Assembly (NCBI GenBank): GCA_016787525.1
Contig: JAEUUP010000102.1
Location: 1-64,000, forward strand
Direction of reading: 5' to 3'
From: Saprospiraceae bacterium
GTDB lineage: Bacteria; Bacteroidota; Bacteroidia; Chitinophagales; Saprospiraceae
DNA: 64,000 bases
Shown: in pieces, positions 27,170 to 34,589 of the stretch
How the letters are laid out: each line of letters begins with the position of its first letter
Numbering within the stretch: position 1 is the stretch's first letter
Translations under genes and position numbers: made by a program
Notes under the pieces: model-generated
The model's input: only the letters and a program-made list of their open reading frames with translations
What the model was told of the DNA's origin: nothing
The model's database searches: none

Positions 27170-28207
27170 ATGAAAACTAACACCTTGTTCAAAGCGGCTT
27201 CCAGCCTTAGTGCTTTTCTCTTACTCTTTTTTGTGGCTTGCAAACCCGATAGTACGCTCAACGAGGCAGATATTGCCATTCCTGAGGTAGCTCCAACGCG
27301 ATTCGTGCATCACTGTGCCACAGATGATTTGCACGAGAACCTTATGAAAACGAACGCAGATTATGCGCAAAACCATGAAGCCATAGAAGAACAAGTGGCT
27401 CGTTTTGTCAGCGAATACGATAAATCTACTGCGCCGCGTGCCGTTGTCACAATTCCTGTTGTGTTCCATGTCGTTTACAATACGGCAGAACAAAATGTGA
27501 GCAGTACAGCCATTGCCGCACAGCTCAAAGTGTTGAACGACGATTTTCGCAAACTCAATGTGGGTGGACAAACAGACGTAGAAGTTCAATTTGTGATGGC
27601 AAAACGTACACCCACAGGCAGCGCAACAACGGGCATCGAACGCCGTTTTTCTACCTATTCTTTTTCAACAGGTTCAACAACCGTAGATGTCAAATACCTA
27701 ACTAAAGGTGGTTTGAATGCTTGGGATGCGACTAAGTACCTCAATATTTGGATTTGCAATTTAGGCGGTGGTTTGTTGGGTTATGCAACTTTTCCTTCTT
27801 CTTTAGCCGCCGACCCTCAATCAGATGGTGTGGTGATTCTGTACAGCTCTTTGCCAGGTGGTGCAGCAGCTCCTTACAATTTGGGCAGAACACTCACACA
27901 TGAAGTGGGTCACTGGCTCAATCTTTACCATACATTTCAAGGCGGTTGTTCTACCAATTTGACAGGTGGCGGTGACATGGTGGCGGATACGCCTGCCGAA
28001 AAATCACCTGCTTCGGGCTGCCCTATTGGTCGCAATACATGCAGCGGTGAAGGACTTGACCCAATTAACAACTACATGGATTATAGCAACGATGCCTGTA
28101 TGAATACCTTTACAGCAGGTCAAAAAGCTCGCGCTCAATCTATTTTTCACCCAACTACGGGAGCAAGACGCGCTATTTTGACTTCTTTGGGTGGTGTTGC
28201 ACCTTAG
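27170..28207 (+). CDS. Pappalysin-type (M43) zinc metalloprotease lipoprotein
   Basis: A 345-residue protein with a lipoprotein signal (MKTNTLFKAASSLSAF, lipobox FVAC), then a propeptide-like region rich in Glu and His. The M43 catalytic domain runs from about 90 (VVTIPVVFHVVYNT) and has the extended zinc motif HEVGHWLNLYHTF (about 244-256), followed by GGGDMVADTPAEKSP and the Met-turn NNYMDYSNDACMNTF. The fold and motifs match cytophagalysin/ulilysin-like M43B proteases. It probably sits anchored in an outer membrane leaflet and degrades proteins outside the cell. No T9SS tail. Cys pairs around the active site probably form disulfides. The start at 27170 is chosen for the signal; the frame extends 81 bp upstream. 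Confidence 0.92.
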   Translation: MKTNTLFKAASSLSAFLLLFFVACKPDSTLNEADIAIPEVAPTRFVHHCATDDLHENLMKTNADYAQNHEAIEEQVARFVSEYDKSTAPRAVVTIPVVFHVVYNTAEQNVSSTAIAAQLKVLNDDFRKLNVGGQTDVEVQFVMAKRTPTGSATTGIERRFSTYSFSTGSTTVDVKYLTKGGLNAWDATKYLNIWICNLGGGLLGYATFPSSLAADPQSDGVVILYSSLPGGAAAPYNLGRTLTHEVGHWLNLYHTFQGGCSTNLTGGGDMVADTPAEKSPASGCPIGRNTCSGEGLDPINNYMDYSNDACMNTFTAGQKARAQSIFHPTTGARRAILTSLGGVAP

Positions 28208-28270
28208 TTCTTGTGACGCTAAGGTGTGAATCATGGGTTAAGAATACCTTTTTGAGGGTCTTTTGATAAT

Positions 28271-28446
28271 GACATAGACAAATGCTAAGCCTATACACAA
28301 CATTGGTAGCCAACTCCTTCGTTACAAAAATAATTTTTTATAGACCGAAGTCAATCTTTCAATCGCAAGCGTTTGAAAGATTGACTTCGGTCTATAAAAG
28401 TAGTTTCTTAGTACGTCTTTTTTGCGTAGCAAAAAACAGTGCGTAA
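28271..28446. repeat. Interspersed hairpin repeat, copy 1
   Basis: Shares left flank (GACATAGA..AAAT.CTAAG, ACAACAT.GGT.GC.A.CTCC, CGTTACA) and right flank (AGTACGT, GCGTAGC, AAAAAACAGTG) with the copy at 49216. The centre is a perfect 24 bp inverted repeat (28339-28362 and 28373-28396, starting TATAGACCGAAGTCAATC) with a 10 nt loop. It lies between the M43 protease and a convergent HTH gene, so it may also terminate transcription. Confidence 0.8.
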
Positions 28447-28470
28447 CCTGTATCGTGTGTAACACCTTAT

Positions 28471-28806
28471 TTATGCACCAAAAACCTTAGTTTCCAAACG
28501 TTTCAAACGCTCTTCGACACTCAAATTATCGCTGCGATACTGAGGGGGTGTTTCGTTAGCCGATTGAGACAATGGGCTGTGAGGAATATCGGTATGTTTC
28601 AGTGGTTCATAGTACAATCGTTTAGCAGGTACACCCGTCAAATCTTCAATTGCCAAAAGAACAACGGGCGAAATGATGGTCGAGCCTCGTTCATAACCAC
28701 CTATTTGATTACCCGTACACGCTACAAGTTTGCCGAACTGCATCCTATTCATGCGCCACGTTTCCCTAATCTTGATTAGGTTTGCACTAATGTATGAAAT
28801 CTTCAT
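28471..28806 (-). CDS. Small XRE-type helix-turn-helix protein
   Basis: A 111-residue protein. Residues about 1-65 show a lambda Cro/CI-like HTH: LIKIRETWRMNRMQFGKLVACTGNQIGGYERGSTIISPVVLLAIEDLTG, with a recognition helix around TGNQIGGYERG. Then comes a short variable linker and a final coiled segment (LSVEERLKRLETKVFGA). Probably a cytosolic DNA-binding regulator. The start at 28806 (MKISYISANLIKIR) is preferred because the extra 29 residues of the longer frame look unstructured. 10-mer copy 28538 encodes TPPQYRSD in the linker. It stands alone between repeat-rich intergenic regions. Confidence 0.78.
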   Translation of the reverse strand: MKISYISANLIKIRETWRMNRMQFGKLVACTGNQIGGYERGSTIISPVVLLAIEDLTGVPAKRLYYEPLKHTDIPHSPLSQSANETPPQYRSDNLSVEERLKRLETKVFGA

Positions 28807-28950
28807 GATTTTAACTAAATTTGTTTTTGAAATACCATTTTTATAATCAGTTGACCATTTTAGCTGCATAAAGATACAAAATCCTTTATTCAAGCTTCCA
28901 TTTTCATTGTTCTACCTTCTTTTTTTGATGTTCTATCTTTCTTTTTTAAA

Positions 28951-29262
28951 GGTCAATAAACCAAAATGATTCATTGACATATCAAAACGGTAAGTAAACG
29001 AATCAAAATGGTACATTATTGTATTAAAATGGTATGTTGATGAATCAAAACAGTAAGTTAATGAAGCAAAATGGTACGTTGATAAACCAAAACAGTAAGT
29101 CAATGAACCGAAATGATACGTTGGTGAACCAAAACAGTAAGTCAATGAACCGAAATGATACATTGGTGAACCAAAACATTAAGTTAATGAACCGAAATGA
29201 TACGTTGGTGAACCAAAACAGTAGGTTAATGAGTCAAAACGGCAGGTCAATAAACCAAAATG
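28951..29262. repeat. 21 bp tandem repeat array, about 15 units
   Basis: Units alternate around the consensus GTAAGTCAATGAACCGAAATG and ATACGTTGGTGAACCAAAACA (21 bp each; two form a 42 bp higher-order unit). The first and last units share the segment GGTCAATAAACCAAAATG. Both strands remain open (repeats of LVNQNSKSMNRNDT on + and TYHFGSLTYCFG on -), which I take as a by-product of the 21 bp period rather than genes. Confidence 0.9.
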
Positions 29263-29305
29263 AGTTATAAAACAACCCAAACACTATCTAAACAAACGGG
29301 AATGT

Positions 29306-29441
29306 GATAGCGACATTTAAAAGTGCTAAACATTCACTGTTTTTCGCTTCGTTCCAAAAGAAAATCTTTCAAAGTACGCTTTTTGAGCGAAGCGAAAAAC
29401 AGTGAGTAATAGCTAATAAATTGATTTTCAACTTGCAACAA
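29306..29441. repeat. Inverted pair of interspersed-repeat ends
   Basis: 29306-29351 is the reverse complement of the right end of the repeat at about 49390-49437 (about 46 bp: CGAAGCGAAAAACAGTGA then TGTTTAGCACTTTTAAATG). 29378-29408 is the same end in the other orientation (TACGCTTTTTGAGCGAAGCG). 29404-29441 is the complement of GTTGCAAGTTGAAAATCAAT, found again at 48648. It forms an 18/19 bp stem (29333-29351 with 29388-29406). The site TTTTTG|AGCGAAG is an empty-site match for the insert at 49366. Confidence 0.75.
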
Positions 29442-29511
29442 GTCTATTACTTATTATTTCCTACCCCCCCTCAGTATTTTTTTCTTCAATCAATCAAAAA
29501 TCCATACTAAA

Positions 29512-29949
29512 ATGACAGTTCTATTCAAAAAACATGGTTTATTCATAGCTTTTGTTTTGGGTTTATGTTTCACACAAAGCCTGTTTGCTCAAGCTAAAAC
29601 AGCCGCTAAACCCAAAGCGACCAAACTCTCGATGGTTCAAACCAAAAATGGTAAATGGGTTATTCAAAACAGTCAGAAAAAGACGCTTTATGATGTTTTT
29701 ATTTACGACAATGGACCCGATTATGCCGCAGAAGGTTTGATTCGTGTGGTCAAAAACGGCAAAATTGGCTATGCCAATGCAAAAACATACGCATTAGTCA
29801 TCGCACCGCAATTCGACTGTGCATTTCCTTTTGAAAAGGGCAAAGCTAAAGTAAGTAAGAATTGTAAAACCATAAAAGATGGCGAACACAGCACTTGGAC
29901 AAGCGAGGCGTGGCAATATGTGGACAAAAAAGGCACAATCAGCCAATGA
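29512..29949 (+). CDS. Exported WG-repeat-like protein
   Basis: A 145-residue protein with signal peptide (MTVLFKKHGLFIAFVLGLCF, cut near SLFAQ). The mature chain resembles KWG/WG repeats: QTKNGKWVIQNSQKKTLYD, EGLIRVVKNGKIGYANAKTYALVIAPQFDCAFPFEKGKAKVS and AWQYVDKKGTISQ, i.e. about two units of 'K-x-G-K-x-G-Y/W ... V-I-x-P-x-F-D'. The function of such repeats is not established; they form small beta units in envelope proteins. Its position 35 bp after a 7-C copy of the dispersed motif (29467) places that copy in the promoter region. Confidence 0.75.
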   Translation: MTVLFKKHGLFIAFVLGLCFTQSLFAQAKTAAKPKATKLSMVQTKNGKWVIQNSQKKTLYDVFIYDNGPDYAAEGLIRVVKNGKIGYANAKTYALVIAPQFDCAFPFEKGKAKVSKNCKTIKDGEHSTWTSEAWQYVDKKGTISQ

Positions 29950-29967
29950 AAAAAGCAGCGATACGCT

Positions 29968-30513
29968 TTATTGTTTAGGGAAATCGGTGTGTTGCATAAT
30001 GCGTTCGACTTGCTTGGTGTGCCTATCTAAATGCTCTTGCATGAAAGACAATCCTTGCAAAAGGCTCATTCGCCCGACAACAGGATGGCGGAAAATTTCT
30101 TTTTGTGCGGTCGTTTCATCAATAGTATCTAAAAAAGCTTTAAACTCTTTACGCAACGATTGCCAATCCGATGTCAATGTGTTAAAGTCATAATGCGCAT
30201 CAAAATCAACTTTAATGGCATCAGGCACTTTGTATTTGACAGGCAAACGCATCGCAAGATTCAAAAGCAGGGAACGAAACTTGGCTTTGAAGCTGGCTTT
30301 TTGAGTTGAAGCCGTACCTAAAATCTTTTTGCGTAGGTATTTATCAATTTGACCTTCCGATTGCATCATGTGTCTGAACACTTGCAAAATACTCCACGAC
30401 TGAGGGTCGGGCTTAAAGTTTTGTTGCTCATCGCTGAGCATTTCAACTCGTTGAAACAAATCGTTCAATTGTTTTTCAAGTTTGTTAAATGCTGAATTGA
30501 CGGAAGCTGCCAT
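29968..30513 (-). CDS. DinB-superfamily protein
   Basis: A 181-residue cytosolic four-helix protein of the DinB/YfiT type: FNKLEKQLNDLFQRVEMLSDEQQNFKPDPQSWSILQVFRHMMQSE covers helices 1-2 with the His of the metal triad (about 47). Helix 4 carries SFMQEHLDRHTKQVERIM, giving the other His residues (about 162-166). Many members bind a divalent metal and act in thiol-dependent or stress-related chemistry, but no specific reaction can be assigned. Convergent with the WG-repeat gene, ends 18 bp apart. No exact 10-mer; a related CGACTGAGGGTCGG lies at about 30397. Confidence 0.85.
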   Translation of the reverse strand: MAASVNSAFNKLEKQLNDLFQRVEMLSDEQQNFKPDPQSWSILQVFRHMMQSEGQIDKYLRKKILGTASTQKASFKAKFRSLLLNLAMRLPVKYKVPDAIKVDFDAHYDFNTLTSDWQSLRKEFKAFLDTIDETTAQKEIFRHPVVGRMSLLQGLSFMQEHLDRHTKQVERIMQHTDFPKQ

Positions 30514-30763
30514 GATAATCTCGATTCAGTTTGTCGCTTTTTGCACAAACTTAAAGTGTTTTGCCCATTTTGTTGTTACAAACTGACAATTTTAAAAGAT
30601 ATAGGTTCAATTATGCTTCCAAGTTGCTGTATTATAAAGTCCAGTGGCCTCCCTCAGTATTTCTAATAAAAATTCAGATTTAAAAATGTAGCTTCGCACC
30701 CATCTATACCGTAAGCAACTATTCGAGAACAATGATTTCGCAACCAATACAAACCCATTTTGA

Positions 30764-32719
30764 ATGAAAACAATGACCTTTTGCTGCGTCATCTTCCTAT
30801 TTTGCACCCCCTCAGTATTCAAGGCTCAAAATGACTCTGCTCAAACACCACATCTGACGGCTGACAGAATCAAAAGTGGTCTGTTATCGCTCAAATTCAA
30901 AGGTGCGTGGCACTATCAAAAAGGCGACAATTTGAATTGGTCAAAACCCGATTTCGATGATTCAAAATGGCAAGCTCTAATGCCTGAAAGTCTGCGTGCA
31001 GAGGCTATGCCCGACAGTCTTTGGCAAGGTTACGGTTGGTGGCGACTGCATTTTACGATGGATTCGTCGCTTTATTCTGTCATCACGCACATGCACTTTC
31101 GGAGTTGGGGTGCCGCAGAAGTGTATTTAGATGGTGAAAATGTCAATAACTACGGTACTTTTTCAACGCAACCTGCCACAGAGCGCAATTACATCCCCCG
31201 ATATGTCTTGGACAATGCTTTGAAAATAAAACCTGCTGCCACACATGTCTTAGCCATTCGATATTCTAATCATCAAGCTAAAAAAAATCAAGCGATACTC
31301 AAACAGAATGCGCCGTTCCTCGGATTCACCATTGGTTTTTCAAACGACTCGAAGGCAGCAGAAGCCGAATTGAACTTTGCGGGCTATATTGGATCGCACA
31401 GCGTTGTCACAGCCATACTTTTGTTGCTTTTTCTACTGCACGCGCTGCTGTTCTTTAAGTTTCCCAAAGACAGCTCCAACTTAGCGGTCTTGGCGGTCAT
31501 CACCTGTTTTCTCATATCCATCGCTACCAACTATGCAGGTCTATTCATCGAAATAACGGGTTTGAGAAACGCCCTTCTACGAGGCATTATCAATTCTACA
31601 GCCTTTGGTTTGGCCATCGTCTTATTGCCTTACACACTCTCACTTATCTTTCGATTAGACAAATTTGCATGGACAAAACATTTGGTTTGGATGGCGATTC
31701 TCAGGTCTATCCTGTACTTCTATCCCATTATTCCCATCGTTTACAGCGATTCCGTTTTCATTGTCATAGTCTTTTTTATCATTGGCTGGGTGATGTATCA
31801 CGCCATCAAAACCAAACAACCAAGCGTGCATTATCTCACAGCAGGCGCGATTGGTTCAACCATATTCATTCTCATTGATAGATTGTATGCCACCAACACG
31901 ATTTATTTGTCCACAGAAAATTTCTACCTCATCGTTGTTCTGTCGTTCATTTGTTTTCCTGTCGGTTTGTCGGTTTATATCACGAGTCGCTACGGCACAC
32001 TCTTTTCGGCGATGGAACAAGAAGTTGCCAATCGCACCGCCGCTTTGAATCAATCACTCAAAGAATTGACCGATTCGCAAACCTCTCTCGCTGCTAAAAA
32101 CGCCGAAAACGAACTGCTGCTCAAAGAAATCCACCACCGTGTCAAAAACAATCTCGAAGTCGTATCCAGCCTTTTGGCACTACAATCAGCTCAGATTGAC
32201 GACCCCTCAGTACAAGATGCCATGCAAGCCTCACAGAATCGCGTTCAAAGCATGGGCATTCTGCACCAAAAACTCTATCAATCGGAGCATTTGGCATTCA
32301 TCGAGATGAAAAACTACTTTATGAATTTGTGCGAAAACATACTCGATTCCTATAATGCGAGCGAACGTGTCACCGTCGAATTACCCATGCAAGAATTGGA
32401 ATTAGATGTGGACACTGCCGTACCTATCGGCTTGATTGTAAACGAATTGCTTACCAATTCACTTAAATACGCCTTTGACAGAAACAGTACTGGCAAAGTC
32501 CGTTTGAGTCTGATTGAAAAAGACAAAAACCTTTTGGAACTCACCGTTGCCGACAACGGCATCGGCAAAGACTTGGCTCTCAACGCCAAAGCCCAAGGCA
32601 CGGGTTTCGGCTCACAATTGGTCACATTGCTAACCCAACAATTGGATGGCAGAATACAACAGCACATCAAAGATGGTACAGTGATTTCGATTGAGTTTAA
32701 ACGGGCGAAAGCGGCGTAG
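30764..32719 (+). CDS. Membrane sensor histidine kinase (HisKA_2 type) with jelly-roll sensor
   Basis: A 651-residue protein. It has a signal peptide (MKTMTFCCVIFLFCTPSVFK, cut near AQN), then a galactose-binding/jelly-roll-like extracytoplasmic domain (about 45-165: GAWHYQKGDNLNWSKPDFDDSKWQ, WWRLHFTMDSS, RSWGAAEVYLDGE). Seven hydrophobic helices follow (about 210-410), as in 7TMR-DISM receptors, then a short coil and the kinase. The kinase has LLKEIHHRVKNNLEVVSSLL (phospho-His about 456) and an HATPase domain with NELLTNSLKYAF, DNGIGKD and GTGFGSQLV. This is the HisKA_2 class common with LytTR-type response regulators, but no regulator gene is adjacent, so it is an orphan here. 10-mer copies 30808 (inside the signal peptide, TPSVF) and 32203 (DPSVQ, in the dimerisation region after the phospho-His). 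Confidence 0.92.
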   Translation: MKTMTFCCVIFLFCTPSVFKAQNDSAQTPHLTADRIKSGLLSLKFKGAWHYQKGDNLNWSKPDFDDSKWQALMPESLRAEAMPDSLWQGYGWWRLHFTMDSSLYSVITHMHFRSWGAAEVYLDGENVNNYGTFSTQPATERNYIPRYVLDNALKIKPAATHVLAIRYSNHQAKKNQAILKQNAPFLGFTIGFSNDSKAAEAELNFAGYIGSHSVVTAILLLLFLLHALLFFKFPKDSSNLAVLAVITCFLISIATNYAGLFIEITGLRNALLRGIINSTAFGLAIVLLPYTLSLIFRLDKFAWTKHLVWMAILRSILYFYPIIPIVYSDSVFIVIVFFIIGWVMYHAIKTKQPSVHYLTAGAIGSTIFILIDRLYATNTIYLSTENFYLIVVLSFICFPVGLSVYITSRYGTLFSAMEQEVANRTAALNQSLKELTDSQTSLAAKNAENELLLKEIHHRVKNNLEVVSSLLALQSAQIDDPSVQDAMQASQNRVQSMGILHQKLYQSEHLAFIEMKNYFMNLCENILDSYNASERVTVELPMQELELDVDTAVPIGLIVNELLTNSLKYAFDRNSTGKVRLSLIEKDKNLLELTVADNGIGKDLALNAKAQGTGFGSQLVTLLTQQLDGRIQQHIKDGTVISIEFKRAKAA

Positions 32720-32731
32720 TGGTTTGAAGGT

Positions 32732-34156
32732 TTATTGCCTCAAAACTTTCATCAATTCCAATCCTTTTTGAGTGACATCGTCACCGCCGTTACTCAGTAA
32801 AACAACAGCCAAGTTTTTGGATTTGATAAAACCGCAGAATGTTCTAAAACCGCCTGTACCTCCATTGTGCCAAATGATTTGATTGCCATCTGAGGTCGTT
32901 GATAGCTGCCAAAACAAGCCCGTTTCATTGTTAGGGCTGTCTTTGAACGTTGCTTTTTGCGTTAAAAGAACAGCGGAGTCCGTTGCAGTCATATTGGCTT
33001 TGGCATAGGTGAGCATATCACTAAGTGTTGAGCGAATAGCACCTGCTGCTGCTAAACCTGTTATATCCCAATAATTGGCAGGATTGCCTGCTTCATCGTA
33101 AGGTTTTGCAAAACGAACAAAATCGGCTTTAGGAATTGTGATTTTAGTGTCCGTCATACTGAGGGGGGTCGTTATGTACGTTTGCAATAAGTCTGCATAG
33201 CTTTTTTTGAATTTTTTTTCTAAAATAATACCCAAAAGACCCGTTGCAAAATTGGAATATTCCGATTTGATACCTGCAAATGTATCCAGTTTAACCTTGT
33301 GCAAATAGCTCAAAACCATATCGCTCGTGTAGTGTTTGTAAGGATTTGAGGCATCATATCCTTTCTGCGCCGTAATATCTTCAACAGGGAAACTTTGTAA
33401 ACGCGCTGTATGATTGGTCAGATGTTTAATCAAAATAGGTTGCCCCTTGAATACCAAATTGGGATAATCTTGGGGCAAATATTTTCGAATATCATCTTCT
33501 AAATTCACCTCGTTTTGTAAAACCGCATGGGCTAAAAGCAAACCTGTAAATGTTTTTGAAATCGAACCAATTTCATAAATAGTCTTATCGTTGGGCAATT
33601 TTGGATTTTTCTTATCGGTTTCACCGTAGTGATAAGTAAAGGTTTCGCCATTTTTGATGATTCCAATAGATAAACCTGCTGTATTGACATTTTCGATATA
33701 GGTACGAGCAACGCTGTCCACTGTTCTATCCAAGCCTGTTTTTAAAGCGTTGTCAGTCGCCGCAGCCACAGTGCGTTTTTTGGCTTTTTCCACAAAAGGT
33801 TTGAAATAAATACCTTCAATCAGCTTCGATTGATAAACCACAATTGAGGTCTGTATTATCATTTTCTCAAAGCTCCATTTGTAGAGATATGCGCCATTTT
33901 GGTTTTCCAAAAATTCACTTTTTTTAACTTGACCCAAGCCCATGAATAAATCATTTTTGAGGAGTTTAACCCATTTTTTGAGATCTAACTTCTTCTGCAC
34001 ATTGGGACTCAAAAGGTTATAAGATTCTTCAAACGCCTGTCGGTTGAACATAGCCACAAGGGAGTCATTAACCGCATGATGTGTGGCTAAGTCGGCTTGT
34101 TGCGCACACAGATTGACGGAGGAGGCAATGAGGAGGAGGAGGAAAGTTTTTTTCAT
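32732..34156 (-). CDS. Exported serine hydrolase (beta-lactamase class C/PBP fold) with DUF3887-like N-domain
   Basis: A 474-residue protein. The start at 34156 gives the signal peptide MKKTFLLLLIASSVNLCAQ. The N-terminal ~110 residues (NDSLVAMFNRQAFEESYNLL, then VVYQSKLIEGIYFKP) look like DUF3887, often fused to hydrolases. The catalytic part has SISKTF (SxxK nucleophile), YSNFATGLLG (YxN) and a late WHNGGTGGFR (HxG), as in class C beta-lactamases and DD-peptidases. Acts in the periplasm on peptides, esters or cell-wall stems; real lactamase activity is not assured. Copy 33157 encodes TTPLSMTDT. It converges with the histidine kinase gene, ends 12 bp apart. Confidence 0.88.
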   Translation of the reverse strand: MKKTFLLLLIASSVNLCAQQADLATHHAVNDSLVAMFNRQAFEESYNLLSPNVQKKLDLKKWVKLLKNDLFMGLGQVKKSEFLENQNGAYLYKWSFEKMIIQTSIVVYQSKLIEGIYFKPFVEKAKKRTVAAATDNALKTGLDRTVDSVARTYIENVNTAGLSIGIIKNGETFTYHYGETDKKNPKLPNDKTIYEIGSISKTFTGLLLAHAVLQNEVNLEDDIRKYLPQDYPNLVFKGQPILIKHLTNHTARLQSFPVEDITAQKGYDASNPYKHYTSDMVLSYLHKVKLDTFAGIKSEYSNFATGLLGIILEKKFKKSYADLLQTYITTPLSMTDTKITIPKADFVRFAKPYDEAGNPANYWDITGLAAAGAIRSTLSDMLTYAKANMTATDSAVLLTQKATFKDSPNNETGLFWQLSTTSDGNQIIWHNGGTGGFRTFCGFIKSKNLAVVLLSNGGDDVTQKGLELMKVLRQ

Positions 34157-34259
34157 GTTATCTAAAACAATACTTCGGTAATTTTTCAAATAAAAAATTT
34201 CAATTTTAGCAGCGATTGTATTGATCCTTCTAAATTATTGAATTAACACAACTATTTGA

Positions 34260-34290
34260 CAAATGTAGAATAAAATTTATGAACTTAAAT
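34260..34290 (-). promoter_or_regulatory. Bacteroidota-type promoter for serine hydrolase
   Basis: On the minus strand ATTT, 19 bp, TACATTTG: perfect -7 element with exact spacing, -33 matching 3 of 4. The leader to the start at 34156 would be about 100 nt. Confidence 0.5.
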
Positions 34291-34589
34291 GATCTAATAA
34301 GAAACTATACGGATTAAGAGTTAAAAGCTCTGGAAGGACGACACATTGGTAGCAGCTTTATTTTAATCGTATTGATGCGATTGCCTTTTGACAGATTGCT
34401 TCGCTCTGATCGCAAGGGCAGCACCGTCATTGCGAGCAGAGCGAAGCAATCTGTCAAATTGAACGCAGAATACTGAGGGGGTCATTTTCGCTAAGTTTTC
34501 TGCCTTTTTTCACCTTTTTACACTCATTTTTCAAGTCATCAAATCATTTTTCTTCCACGATTTTTCACTTTTCCAAACCAATTTTGTTT
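34291..34589. repeat. Intergenic stretch with 22 bp perfect hairpin (34387-34408 / 34437-34458)
   Basis: Arms TTTGACAGATTGCTTCGCTCTG-type (22 bp) with CGTCATTGCGAG beside the right arm. Motifs of this GTCATTGCGAGC..GAAGCAATC kind recur as intergenic repeats in many bacteria, from memory. One 10-mer copy (34471) lies 12 bp after the hairpin. No gene seen. Confidence 0.7.

Noticed and set aside
28933-29270. Repetitive Asn/Gln- and Tyr/Phe-rich frames on both strands
   Set aside because: Explained by a 21 bp tandem repeat whose period keeps all frames open; no signal peptide or plausible start context.
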